Positions 41,992 to 50,319 of a stretch of 64,000 nucleotides of DNA are shown piece by piece. The notes below the pieces were generated by a model. That model was not told the origin of the DNA. It made no database searches and saw only the letters and a program-made list of their open reading frames with translations. The translations under genes were made by a program, and so were the position numbers. How positions within the stretch are numbered: the stretch's first letter is position 1; every line of letters starts with the position of its first letter. The DNA comes from Planctomycetaceae bacterium (GTDB lineage: Bacteria > Planctomycetota > Planctomycetia > Planctomycetales > Planctomycetaceae): NCBI GenBank assembly GCA_041398785.1, contig JAWKUA010000010.1:174053-238052 (forward strand), in the 5' to 3' direction.

Positions 41992-42777
41992 TTGTCTCGC
42001 GAACCGGAATATTCGGACCAGCAGATCGAGGAACTCGGCCTGCTGCGCGAACGCCTTCCGCGCCATATCGCGATCATCATGGATGGCAATGGCCGCTGGG
42101 CTCAGAAACGCGGATTTCCCCGAGTGGAAGGCCATCGCCGGGGCGTGCATTCTGTCCGAAGTGTCGTCGAGGAATGTTCCCGCCTGGGACTGAAGCAACT
42201 GACGCTGTACTGCTTTTCCAGCGAAAACTGGAAGCGCCCTCAGCGGGAACTCAGCCTGCTGATGCGGCTTCTGAAGCAGTACGTCATTGAGGAACGCCGC
42301 GAAATTCAGGAACAGGGACTGCGGTTTCGCGTGATCGGCAAGCTGGAAGAACTGGCCCCGGCTATTCAGAAGGAAATCGCGAAAACAGTTCAAGTGTCCG
42401 CAAACAACGACGGGATGACGTTGTGTCTGGCCGTGAACTACGGTGCCCGGCTGGAAATCACCGAAGCGGTTCGAAGAATCTGCGCCACTGTTCAGCAGGG
42501 CGAACTCCGTCCGGAACAGATCAGCGAAGACACTGTCGCCGCACATCTGATGACGGCGGGAATGCCGGATCCGGATCTGGTAATTCGCACGGCCAGCGAA
42601 ATGCGGATCAGCAATTTTCTGTTGTGGCAGATCAGCTATTCGGAACTGTGGGTAACGGAAACATTCTGGCCGGATTTCCGCGAAGCGAATCTTCATCAGG
42701 CACTGAAGGATTTCGCCGCGAGAGACCGCCGGTTCGGGGGATTGAAGGTTCCGCCGGAAGAAGCCGCGTCGGCGTAA
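41992..42777 (+). CDS. uppS: Undecaprenyl diphosphate synthase (isoprenyl transferase)
   Basis: A 261-residue cis-prenyltransferase that builds the C55 lipid carrier for envelope polymers. The catalytic and diphosphate-binding segment is HIAIIMDGNGRWAQKRG, followed by RVEGHRRGVHSV, LTLYCFSSENWKRPQ and the C-terminal PDPDLVIRTASEMRISNFLL with ISYSELWVTETFWPDF. The typical RTGGE/SGEXRISN is RTASEMRISN here. AGGAG at 41977-41981 lies ten bases before a TTG at 41992, which I take as the start; a TTG at 41971 would place that site inside the gene. The gene is 15 bases before cdsA, a common lipid-precursor pairing. Confidence 0.95.
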   Translation: MSREPEYSDQQIEELGLLRERLPRHIAIIMDGNGRWAQKRGFPRVEGHRRGVHSVRSVVEECSRLGLKQLTLYCFSSENWKRPQRELSLLMRLLKQYVIEERREIQEQGLRFRVIGKLEELAPAIQKEIAKTVQVSANNDGMTLCLAVNYGARLEITEAVRRICATVQQGELRPEQISEDTVAAHLMTAGMPDPDLVIRTASEMRISNFLLWQISYSELWVTETFWPDFREANLHQALKDFAARDRRFGGLKVPPEEAASA

Positions 42778-42792
42778 GGGGCACGACGAATC

Positions 42793-43686
42793 ATGCTTGG
42801 CTGGCGACTTCTGATTTCCGCAGTCCTGATTCCGCTGCTGCTGGTGCTGTTCCGCTGGGACGCATCGATCGGCGACCGTGCTCCGGTGCTGTTGCTGATC
42901 TGTATCGGGCTTAGCATTCGCTGCTGCTTTGAGCTGACGCAACTGCTGCGGACTCGCGCGATGCAGCCTTCGTTCGGCCTGACGTCAGCGATTTGCGTGC
43001 TGACGATTCTGGCCGCGTGGAATCATGTTCGAATGCCGCCGGTCGCCGGAATCAATGGACTGCTGATTTCCGTCGGCTGGATTGGTGCCGCGCTGACTGC
43101 CGGATTCCTGGTGCTGATGATTTACGAAGCCGTCCGGTTCGTTCAGCCGGGACACGCGATGGAATCGCTCGGTGCGAATGCCGTCACGATTCTGTTTTGC
43201 GGCGGCCTGGTGGCGCTGACGGCTCAGTTCCGCTGGTTTCCGACGCCGCAGATTGGTTACTTCGCGATTGGTTCGATGATCATTGCCGTGAAATCCGGTG
43301 ACATCGGGGCGTACTCATTCGGCCGATTGTGGGGAAAACGGAAGCTGATTCCGCGGCTGAGTCCCGGCAAGACGTGGATGGGTGCCGTGGGAGCAATCGT
43401 CGGAAGTTCGCTGGGCGGCTGGCTGTGGCTGACATTCGGCGGCGCGCTGTTCGACGAGAAACCATCCGCCGGAAGTCTGCTGGTCGTGCTGGGCTACGGC
43501 GCAACAATGGGCCTTGTCGGGCTGATTGGTGATCTTTGCGAATCGCTCATCAAACGCGATGTCGGGCAGAAGGATTCCGCGGCTCTGATGCCTGGGTTCG
43601 GCGGTCTGTTGGATCTGCTGGACAGCGTGCTGTTCGCCAGCCCGTTCGCCCTGGCATGGTGGGCTCGGCTGCCTCCGGCCGGCTGA
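42793..43686 (+). CDS. cdsA: Phosphatidate cytidylyltransferase
   Basis: A 297-residue membrane enzyme making CDP-diacylglycerol from phosphatidate and CTP. About seven or eight hydrophobic spans are visible, from LLISAVLIPLLLVLF to LVVLGYGATMGLVGLIG. The signature near the C-terminus is SLIKRDVGQKDSAALMPGFG followed by GLLDLLDSVLFASP. The usual GHGGxxDRxDS reads GFGGLLDLLDS, with His replaced by Phe and Arg by Leu. GDIGAYSFGRLWGKRKLIP and LSPGKTWMGAVGAI upstream are standard. It is co-transcribed with uppS; dxr, which often follows cdsA, is not present. Confidence 0.9.
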   Translation: MLGWRLLISAVLIPLLLVLFRWDASIGDRAPVLLLICIGLSIRCCFELTQLLRTRAMQPSFGLTSAICVLTILAAWNHVRMPPVAGINGLLISVGWIGAALTAGFLVLMIYEAVRFVQPGHAMESLGANAVTILFCGGLVALTAQFRWFPTPQIGYFAIGSMIIAVKSGDIGAYSFGRLWGKRKLIPRLSPGKTWMGAVGAIVGSSLGGWLWLTFGGALFDEKPSAGSLLVVLGYGATMGLVGLIGDLCESLIKRDVGQKDSAALMPGFGGLLDLLDSVLFASPFALAWWARLPPAG

Positions 43687-43931
43687 GCGAACGGCAGCCT
43701 GCCATCATCCGGACTCGAACCGGGATAAGTGCGACGCAAGTCATTCGTCGTCGCGAATCTCTGGCCGGTGTCGAATCTTCGTACCGGCAATCTGATGCAA
43801 CGGAACACAGTGTGGTCAAACGTGCCATAACGGATGTCTTTCGAACCACCGACCGCCGGCCGCCGCGCACTGCGATTACGGCCGCTGATACAGCCTGCGC
43901 GGAAACGTCCGGGCAGTCGCGCGGCAACGAC

Positions 43932-45014
43932 GTGACGGCCGACGTCGAACGTCCGTGTTTTCGCCCAGCGGTGCGGTACGGAAACCTGACGCTGACGTCG
44001 CGATACCTGCTGTCTCCGCTGGCGGGATTCACGACGCTGCCGTTTAGGCGCATCGTTCGCAACATCGGTGGCGTCGGCCTGACGACCACGGATCTGGTGA
44101 ATGCTCGAGCGCTGCTGGAACGAAACGAGCGCACGATGCAAATGATTGAAACGCATCCCCAGGACCGGCCGTTCGCGGTTCAGATTTTCGGCAGCGATCC
44201 GGACTTCATGGCTGCGGCGGCTCAGTTTTTGGTGGACCACGGCGTCGACACGATCGACATCAACATGGGCTGCCCGGTCAATCGCATCGCCGGATCGGGA
44301 TCGGGGGCCGGCATGATGTGCAACGCTAACGGCACGATCTCGCTGGTGCGAAAAGTTGTGGAAGCCGTGCCGGTTCCCGTCAGCGTGAAGATGCGGCTGG
44401 GCTGGGACGATCGCAATCTGTCGGCCCCGTTTTTTGCAAAGGAATTCGAACAGGCCGGTATCTGCGCCGTGGCGATTCACGGCCGGACTCGCGAACAGGG
44501 TTTCAGCGGGCGCGTTTCGCTGGACGGAATTCGCCAGGTTGTCGAAGCCGTCGAACGCATTCCCGTGATCGGCAACGGCGATGTGCGTTCCGTCGCGGAT
44601 GCCGCGATCATGTTAAGAGAAACCGGCTGCCACGGAATTTCCATCGGCCGTGCGGCACTGGCGAATCCGTGGATCTTCCGTCAGCTTGACGAATGGGAAC
44701 GCACCGGCACGTTTTCACCAGCCGGCACATTCGACGAACGGCTGAACCTGATGATCGGGCAGTACGAGTATCTGGAGGAACGCCACGGCAGTCAGCGCGC
44801 GATTGTGCTGTTCCGCAAGATGGCTCACTGGTATCTGAAGGGCATGAGAATCCGCAAGCGGCTTCGCGGTGATTTTCAACTGGTGACGACGCGAACAGAA
44901 TTCGACGACGCTTTGCAGAGAATTCGCGACGAAGGCCCCGTTGACGGCAATCGGACGGGCGTTTTGCTGGACTGCCCGATTCCCGTCCCCGGCGGTCCGG
45001 TCGACAAATGGTGA
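43932..45014 (+). CDS. dus: tRNA-dihydrouridine synthase
   Basis: A 360-residue FMN enzyme reducing uridines in tRNA. Motifs: LLSPLAGFTTLPFRRIVRNI at the N-terminus, FAVQIFGSDPDFMAAAAQ, then the catalytic cysteine in IDINMGCPVNRIAGSGSGAG. VSVKMRLGWDD, the active-site AVAIHGRTREQGFSG, IPVIGNGDVRS and GISIGRAALANPWIF complete the barrel, and a helical domain follows. The open frame goes back to 43536, inside cdsA, but upstream sequence is not protein-like. I chose the GTG at 43932 (VTADVERPCFRP); a GTG at 43812 cannot be excluded. Subtype (DusA/B/C) is uncertain, with DusB-like motifs. It converges on the ferritin-like gene with a 50-base gap. Confidence 0.9.
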   Translation: MTADVERPCFRPAVRYGNLTLTSRYLLSPLAGFTTLPFRRIVRNIGGVGLTTTDLVNARALLERNERTMQMIETHPQDRPFAVQIFGSDPDFMAAAAQFLVDHGVDTIDINMGCPVNRIAGSGSGAGMMCNANGTISLVRKVVEAVPVPVSVKMRLGWDDRNLSAPFFAKEFEQAGICAVAIHGRTREQGFSGRVSLDGIRQVVEAVERIPVIGNGDVRSVADAAIMLRETGCHGISIGRAALANPWIFRQLDEWERTGTFSPAGTFDERLNLMIGQYEYLEERHGSQRAIVLFRKMAHWYLKGMRIRKRLRGDFQLVTTRTEFDDALQRIRDEGPVDGNRTGVLLDCPIPVPGGPVDKW

Positions 45015-45064
45015 CCATGCGAACTACGGCGACGACACCGTTCGGACGCTGACCACCTGTCGTC

Positions 45065-45523
45065 TCAGCCTTCGTATTCGGTCAGAAATCCCATGAATTC
45101 ACGACGGTGTTCCTCTTCGTCAGCCAGAGCCGTGATGCACAGATCCTGCGTGACGTAGTCGACGCCGTCGCACAGCTTGATGATCTTGTTGTACTGAGCG
45201 ATCGCTCCTTCTTCGGCGGCAATGACTCCCTTGATGACCGCGACGACGTCGGTCGACTTTGACGGCGGCTGCAGAGCCTGCTGGGACGCTTTGAACGCCA
45301 CACTGCCGGGGACGTGTCCGCCGATCGTCTTGACTCGCCGCGCCAGAGTCTGAGCGTGGCCGAGTTCCGCTGCGACATCAGCCGCCAGAGCCTTCTTGAT
45401 TTCCTCAGCGCGCACGCCGTCCAGATTCGTCGAATTCGCGATGTAGTTCATCACGGTTTCGATCTCCATCCAGTACGCGACGCAGAGTTCCGTGATGATT
45501 TCCTGACGCTTGTCGTCTGACAT
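45065..45523 (-). CDS. Ferritin-like diiron protein
   Basis: A 152-residue four-helix protein with the metal ligands of the ferritin/bacterioferritin superfamily: E20 and E22 in YWMEIETVMNYI, E53 and H56 in AAELGHAQTL, E104/E105 in IAAEEGAIAQYNKI, and E136/E137 with H139 in ALADEEEHRREF. The pattern is that of bacterioferritin/Dps-like ferritin-like domains. The GAGGA sequence just before the ATG at 45521-45523 favours this start over an ATG six codons upstream. It lies 136 bases from the PLP decarboxylase gene on the same strand. Iron storage or oxidative stress protection is inferred. Confidence 0.85.
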   Translation of the reverse strand: MSDDKRQEIITELCVAYWMEIETVMNYIANSTNLDGVRAEEIKKALAADVAAELGHAQTLARRVKTIGGHVPGSVAFKASQQALQPPSKSTDVVAVIKGVIAAEEGAIAQYNKIIKLCDGVDYVTQDLCITALADEEEHRREFMGFLTEYEG

Positions 45524-45658
45524 GACATTCCTCGTTTTCAAAGTGATTTCGATGGATCGGCAAACATCGGCCCCGACAAATTCGCGGGCCGGTCGTTCGC
45601 GACACGAAGCTTACCACGTGTGCCCTGCGGCTGCAGCGCACCGGCAGCTGCAGCCGCA

Positions 45659-47299
45659 TCATTCAACCTGATCGCGAGCCTTCAGGACGTTTCGCACCAG
45701 CAGTTCCACATGCGATTCGTCGATGAACGGCGACAGCATGTACGATTTCAGCGCCACAATCGGTTCACCGTAATCCGTATGTCGATAGCATTCCGTCATG
45801 GAAATACGGACGCCTTCACCGAGCATCGCCTGCCGGTGAAGAACCCGGAACACACGCCGGTTGTAGTCGTTAAACGAACGAAGCTCGTCGAGCGCCGCGG
45901 GATCGGTGCGTTCCCGGTCTTTGATCGTCCACGTGTCGACTCCGTCCGGATAGACGCGGAACAGCGTCACCGTGCCGACGTTGTCGCTGTTGAGCACGGT
46001 TGTATTCCGATGACCTTCCAGGTGTTCGCGCAACAATTCGGCCATCTCCACCAGGTGCCCCAGGATAACTCGCAGACCCGTCCGGCCGAACAGCAGCAGA
46101 TTCGCCAGCGCCGACAACACTCCGCCGCCGGGACGCGATGTTTCCAGTGTGTAGACTCCCGGATGACGTTCGCCGGTCTGAAACAGATACGGCATGTCTT
46201 CCCGACCTCGCACCAGTGACTGCAGATCCTGACGTTCCTTCACCAGCACCAGACTGGACACGTACGGCGCGAAACCGGTCTTGTGAAAGTCGATGCCGAT
46301 CGAATCCGCGCGGTGCAGTGCGGAAATCCGACGACATGCCGCCGCGAGAGCTCGCACGGTGCGAGGCCGGAAGTTCAGAGGATTGGCCTCGAAGTCGTAG
46401 TCGCTGAACACGGACCACGCCCAGCCGATGACGGCGTCCGCGTGAATGTGCGGGCGATAGTCCAGAGCGAATTCTTCGACCAGACGGTCGCGAATGTCGG
46501 CCATCGCCGCGATGTCATCGATTCCCATCGCATCCGTCGTACCCATCGTGGCAATCATCGCGACGATTCGCCGACCGCTGCGGATCGCTTCCCTCGCGGC
46601 GGCTTCAAACGCGTCAATGCGGATGTCATTCGACGTCGATGTGGGAATCGTGACGACATTCTTTTCTCCGATCCCCAGCCATCCGGCGACATTCAGCCGG
46701 CAGTAATGTCCCTGTCGCGACGTCAGCAGAACGCCGTTGGCGGCGACTCCCTGGTCCATCGCGTCGGGCATCGCTTTTTCCAGCCCGATCTTCACGCCGT
46801 ACAGAACCGTTCCTGTACCGCCAAACGTAAACACTCCGGCGGCGCGCTTCGGATCGTAGCCGACAAGGTCCGCCGTCATCGACGTGACGCGAGCTTCCGC
46901 AACTTCGACGCCGTACGCGCTGTCGTCGGACACCAGATTCGGGTTGTAGATCGCCGGTAGCAGCGATCCGATGATGGCGGGAATCGTCGACGGCGGTGTG
47001 ACGTTGATCTGAGTCCGCGGGTGCCCCCAGATCGGCATACCGTTCAGCGTCGCGACCAGTTGTTCGCTGACACGTTCAACCGTCGACGATTCGTCGGCGA
47101 TGCGAGCCTGTTCCGCCTGTTCATAATCCAGCGGCATCGCTTTGCCCAGCAGCGGGATTTCCGACTTCATCCCGTCAACGTGATCCAGAGCTCGCAGAAT
47201 CGAAAAGACGAAATATGAATCGTGCATTCTGTCCGAAACGGGAGCCGGAAATGCAGAACGAAGCTGATTCAGAATGCTGTGATAAGCGGGAGTTCCCAC
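45659..47299 (-). CDS. PLP-dependent group II decarboxylase
   Basis: A 546-residue fold-type I PLP enzyme of the glutamate/tyrosine/aromatic amino acid decarboxylase group. The PLP lysine is K340 in SIGIDFHKTGFAPYVSSLVL; H198 in RQGHYCRLN would stack on the ring; D288 in HIHADAVIGWAW contacts the ring nitrogen. Other blocks: NGMPIWGHPRTQINVTPPS, GVFTFGGTGTVLYGVKIGLE, MIATMGTTDAMGIDDIAAM, and YTLETSRPGGGVLSALANLL. The last is close to the SRxxxA pattern of this family. The substrate cannot be read from sequence. The start is supported by length only. A possible polyamine or GABA-type role is inference. Confidence 0.88.
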   Translation of the reverse strand: MGTPAYHSILNQLRSAFPAPVSDRMHDSYFVFSILRALDHVDGMKSEIPLLGKAMPLDYEQAEQARIADESSTVERVSEQLVATLNGMPIWGHPRTQINVTPPSTIPAIIGSLLPAIYNPNLVSDDSAYGVEVAEARVTSMTADLVGYDPKRAAGVFTFGGTGTVLYGVKIGLEKAMPDAMDQGVAANGVLLTSRQGHYCRLNVAGWLGIGEKNVVTIPTSTSNDIRIDAFEAAAREAIRSGRRIVAMIATMGTTDAMGIDDIAAMADIRDRLVEEFALDYRPHIHADAVIGWAWSVFSDYDFEANPLNFRPRTVRALAAACRRISALHRADSIGIDFHKTGFAPYVSSLVLVKERQDLQSLVRGREDMPYLFQTGERHPGVYTLETSRPGGGVLSALANLLLFGRTGLRVILGHLVEMAELLREHLEGHRNTTVLNSDNVGTVTLFRVYPDGVDTWTIKDRERTDPAALDELRSFNDYNRRVFRVLHRQAMLGEGVRISMTECYRHTDYGEPIVALKSYMLSPFIDESHVELLVRNVLKARDQVE

Positions 47300-47361
47300 G
47301 TGTGTTTCCGGTCCTGTTGTTGAGTGTCGTGAGTCACATCTCGTTTCGAGGGTCCGCCGTT

Positions 47362-47515
47362 CCTCTCGTTCCGAGGCTCCAGCCTCGGAACGCGCTGCCA
47401 GGAAGGCTCCGCCTTCGCGAACGGTAATGCGTGGGGCAGATGAGAATCTACCCGCCAGCCGCAGGCAGAGCCTGCAAGGCAGAGCGTTCCAGGGCTCCAG
47501 CCCTGGAACAAGTCA
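47362..47515. repeat. Dispersed palindromic element F, copy 1 (two hairpins)
   Basis: Two strong palindromes: CGTTCCGAGG facing CCTCGGAACG (47367-47392) and GTTCCAGGG facing CCCTGGAAC (47487-47510). Between them are the words TGCCAGGAAGGCTCCGCCTT and GAGCCTGCAAGGCA, which recur in the copy at 53880-54000. Element B sequence (47428 onward) lies in the same stretch, so the two families are interleaved. Confidence 0.65.
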
Positions 47516-47559
47516 AAGGAACGAGTGGAAGGCGAGTTTTGGACATTTGCCGCACGCTC
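47428..47559. repeat. Dispersed element B, copy 4, interleaved with element F
   Basis: Left end TGCGTGGGGCAGATGAGAAT with CTACCCGCCAGCCGCAGG matches the reverse complement of the right end of the element at 26601-26722. The right end GGACATTTGCCGCACGCT resembles the other terminus. The middle is replaced by element F sequence. No gene is visible in 47300-47711. Confidence 0.5.
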
Positions 47560-47711
47560 ACGTGAACGCTGTCGCTTTCGGCTTTATAGTCTGCAACTGG
47601 CGGCGCGCAACACGTGACGACAGAAGACGCGCAGTCCGAACTTTGTCACGTTTCGCCACTGCCACCAACTCGCATCCCGCCGGGCTTCCATTCTGACCAA
47701 CCCTGCAATTG

Positions 47712-48593
47712 ATGAAGAACGAACCAAGATCGGGCAGCGTCAACGCTGTCTGGACAATGCCCCTGGCGGCGGGATCGGCGATACTGGTGCTGGTTTCGCT
47801 GCTTCGGCTGGGGCCGCCGGATTCGGCGAAACTTCGTCCGCCGCTGCTGGTTTTTGTCGCGGCCGGAATGCGGGCTCCCGTGGAGGAAATCGCTGATCGC
47901 TATGAGGACGAATTCGGAGTTCCCATCCAACTGCACTTCGGCGGTTCGAACACGCTGTTGAATCAGCTTCAGGTCGCCGGCGGTTCGTCACCGGACTTGT
48001 TTCTGGCGGCGGATGAGTTCTACATCGACCGGGCCATTGAGCTGGGACTGGCGTCGGAAACTCTGCCGATTGCCGTTCAGCGACCTGTGATTGCCGTCAG
48101 GAAGGATTCTCGCCGGCAGATTCGCGCGATGGCAGACTTGCTGCGTGATGATGTGCGCGTGTCGCTCGCCTACGCCAATCAGGCGGCGATTGGCCGAGTC
48201 ACGCGGAAACAACTGCAGGGCATCACCACGGCCGACGGCACACTGTGGCAGCAACTGGAAGCTCACGTGACGCGGACCGGAGCGTTCAAACCCACGGTCA
48301 GCGATGTCGCCAACGACGTGAAGCTGGGAGCCGTGGACGCCGCCATTGTCTGGGATTCGACGGTCGCCATGCCCGACTATCGCGACGAACTGCAGGCGGT
48401 GGATGTTCCCGAACTGGCTGCCGGGCAGAGCCTGATCAGTGTCGCCGTTTTGAATACGTCAGCGGATCCCGGTGCCGCTGTCGATTTTGCACGGTTCCTG
48501 GCCGATCCGAACCATGGTCGGAAAGTCTTTGAAGACTATGGCGTTCGGCCTTATGTTGCCGCCGACAAGGTCCCGGAAAGCTCATCGCAATGA
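47712..48593 (+). CDS. modA: Molybdate ABC transporter substrate-binding protein
   Basis: A 293-residue periplasmic protein anchored by an N-terminal helix (MPLAAGSAILVLVSLLRLG). The body shows the ModA pattern: LLVFVAAGMRAPVEEIADRY, LHFGGSNTLLNQLQVAGGSS, PDLFLAADEFYIDRA, then IAVRKDS and SDVANDVKLGAVDAAIVWDS, where oxyanion-binding residues sit. It delivers molybdate or tungstate to the permease. A TTG immediately before the ATG is a weaker start. The stop overlaps the modB start by four bases (ATGA). Lack of a lipobox and the long anchor are slightly unusual. Confidence 0.85.
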   Translation: MKNEPRSGSVNAVWTMPLAAGSAILVLVSLLRLGPPDSAKLRPPLLVFVAAGMRAPVEEIADRYEDEFGVPIQLHFGGSNTLLNQLQVAGGSSPDLFLAADEFYIDRAIELGLASETLPIAVQRPVIAVRKDSRRQIRAMADLLRDDVRVSLAYANQAAIGRVTRKQLQGITTADGTLWQQLEAHVTRTGAFKPTVSDVANDVKLGAVDAAIVWDSTVAMPDYRDELQAVDVPELAAGQSLISVAVLNTSADPGAAVDFARFLADPNHGRKVFEDYGVRPYVAADKVPESSSQ

Positions 48594-49540
48594 GCCCGCC
48601 AGTCCAGCCGGAAGCGTCGGCCGATCCAAATTCGCAGACACACCGTTCCACCGACCGCAGTTCTCGACGCGTGTCGCTGTCGGACCGAGCGTTCTTTGTC
48701 TGCCTGTCGATCATCAGCGGAACCTACGTTCTGCTGATTGTGGCGATGCTGGCCGCCGACGCCTGGTACGTCGCGGAAAAAACGATCGATGCCGCTGCCG
48801 GCAAAGGTCACTCGCTGTCAGCTCTGTTTCTGGAAAATCCGATTGCGGAAGCACTGGCGGATCGCCGGATTCGCTATTCGATCTGGCTGAGTCTGATTTC
48901 CTGCAGTCTGTCGGCGGTGCTGTCGCTGGTTGTGGCAGTTCCGATGGGATACCTGCTTTCGCGGCACAACTTTTTTGGAAAGAGACTGCTGGATGCGGTG
49001 CTGGACATTCCCATCGTCCTGCCGCCGCTCGTGGTTGGCCTGAGTCTGCTGATCCTGTTTCAGTTCGCGCCGCTTGCATTCGTTGCCGGCCGCGTCGTGC
49101 ATCAAATTCCCGCGGTCGTGCTGGCTCAGTTTTCGGTGGCCTGTGCGTTTGCGGTCAGGACGATGAAATCCACCTTCGACCACATTACTCCCCGCTGCGA
49201 ACACGTCGCGATCTCACTGGGATGCACACGGGCTCAGGCGTTCGGAATGGTGGTGTTGCCGGACGCGTCCCGAGGCATGCTGACCGCGCTGACGCTGGCC
49301 TGGGCGCGGTCGCTGGGTGAATTCGGTCCGCTGCTGGTCTTCGCCGGCATGACACGCATGAAGACGGAAGTGCTGTCAATGACCGTTTACCTGGAACTTT
49401 CCGTCGGCAACATCGAAGCCGCGGTGGCGGTGTCTCTGATTATGGTGGTCGCGGCCGTCACCGTGCTGATCGTCGCTCGACGATTCGGAGCGCATCTGGA
49501 AGAAGCGGAAACAACCGCCGACGCGCGACACCGGTCGTAA
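48590..49540 (+). CDS. modB: Molybdate ABC transporter permease
   Basis: A 316-residue integral membrane protein with about six spans, including SIISGTYVLLIVAMLAADAW, LSLISCSLSAVLSLVVAVP and LSMTVYLELSVGNIEAAVAV. The permease-ATPase contact (EAA loop) is EHVAISLGCTRAQAFGMVVL followed by PDASRGMLTALTLAWARSLG, and the GEFGPLLVFAG block is typical of ModB/CysT-type permeases. A polar N-terminal 33 residues is longer than usual. It is co-translated with modA. The ATPase gene modC does not follow; after the stop come dispersed repeats. The ATPase must be encoded elsewhere, or the locus has been truncated. Confidence 0.9.
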   Translation: MSPPVQPEASADPNSQTHRSTDRSSRRVSLSDRAFFVCLSIISGTYVLLIVAMLAADAWYVAEKTIDAAAGKGHSLSALFLENPIAEALADRRIRYSIWLSLISCSLSAVLSLVVAVPMGYLLSRHNFFGKRLLDAVLDIPIVLPPLVVGLSLLILFQFAPLAFVAGRVVHQIPAVVLAQFSVACAFAVRTMKSTFDHITPRCEHVAISLGCTRAQAFGMVVLPDASRGMLTALTLAWARSLGEFGPLLVFAGMTRMKTEVLSMTVYLELSVGNIEAAVAVSLIMVVAAVTVLIVARRFGAHLEEAETTADARHRS

Positions 49541-49670
49541 GGCGTGAAGAAGATGAGAGTCGACTTGCCAGCCTTGCCAGCCGCAGGGCGCAAGGCCCGG
49601 TTCCCCGCATACGCAACCGCGGCTAGCGCCGTGCGGCTCGCGAGCGGGTGTCAATTCATCTGCCGCACGA
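49541..49670. repeat. Dispersed palindromic element B, copy 3
   Basis: Starts directly after the modB stop with GGCGTGAAGAAGATGAGAGT and ends GTCAATTCATCTGCCGCACG. The centre has AGCCGCAGGGCGCAAGGCCC and CGCGGCTAGCGCCGTGCGGC, as in the copy at 26601-26722. Its position immediately behind modB is where modC would be expected. Confidence 0.6.
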
Positions 49671-49721
49671 CTGGTGCTTTTTGGCCACCGGGGAACCGTC
49701 CGCCGTGAACCTTCGGTCGCG

Positions 49722-49848
49722 CAAAAAAAATCCCGGAAGCAGCGAATCCCAGGGGGGCGGAGGACTCAAGCTGCTTCCGGGGGCGATTGGCAAGTTGTTG
49801 CCAGTTTGACACAATTCATTTCGTCGTTTGACGTCGTGCTGTGTCTGG
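49722..49848 (-). ncRNA. Candidate small RNA with its own promoter and terminator
   Basis: On the minus strand a -35-like TTGACC (49876-49881) and a -10-like TACCGT (49853-49858) are 17 bases apart, followed about 75 bases later by an intrinsic terminator. No protein gene on this strand lies between here and 52208, so the terminator is not explained by a coding gene. The predicted transcript is about 125 nt. The 26-base loop of its 3' hairpin is C-rich and contains UCCUCC, which could pair with ribosome-binding sites. The promoter match is weak (-10 fits 3 of 6), so this is a candidate only. Confidence 0.3.
49723..49781 (-). terminator. Rho-independent terminator (leftward)
   Basis: A perfect 12-base inverted repeat, CCCGGAAGCAGC at 49732-49743 and GCTGCTTCCGGG at 49770-49781, with a 26-base loop. 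On the minus strand the stem is followed after one base by eight T residues (A-run at 49723-49730). The signal is directional; on the plus strand there is no U-run after the stem. Confidence 0.65.
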
Positions 49849-50194
49849 CCGAACGGTACGACGATTCGAAAAACGGGTCAATACGTGTTCAGGCTGTCAC
49901 CGCTGCCGCATGCTCCCGCGACCAGTCTTCTAACGCATTGTCAGATAACGTCTTACAAGCAGTGCTGCCGATTTCCGGCAACTTCTGCCGAGGCAGATTC
50001 GAGACAATTTCGGGACAAACTTTGAAAAATGCACACTGTGCGAATCAGATTCTGCGACTGCGGTCGGGACAGCCGTACCGCGTGCCGGATGCTGCAGCCG
50101 CAGGGTTCCATGGTCGCTCGCCGGCGCGCCGCAGTGGAGTGCCGGTGACTGTGCTTCCACAGCTGACGGCACCTGACATTTGCCCTGGCCAACG

Positions 50195-50298
50195 TGTCTT
50201 GATGTGTGGCACTGACTGCGCCGGTGCGCTGGCGTCGCGAAAACCACTGGCACAGCCATTGCCACACAACTGATGATCAATTCAGTGCTGACAAAGCA
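50195..50298. repeat. Dispersed palindromic element C, copy 2 (inverted)
   Basis: Reverse-complement copy of the element at 31725-31826. It starts TGTCTTGATGTGTGGCACTG, has stem partners GTGTGGCA and TTGCCACACAA, and ends CAGTGCTGACAAAGCA. It lies 21 bases before the SDR start codon. Between the terminator at 49781 and this element no gene is visible. Confidence 0.7.
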
Positions 50299-50319
50299 CG
50301 ACAGGATGGAACGATTTCC

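Noticed and set aside
43690..43770. Possible tRNA on the minus strand, with a T-arm-like CCGGTTCGAGTCCGG
   Set aside because: No matching 5' acceptor strand, D-arm or anticodon arm could be placed at the right distances; the T-stem has a mismatch.
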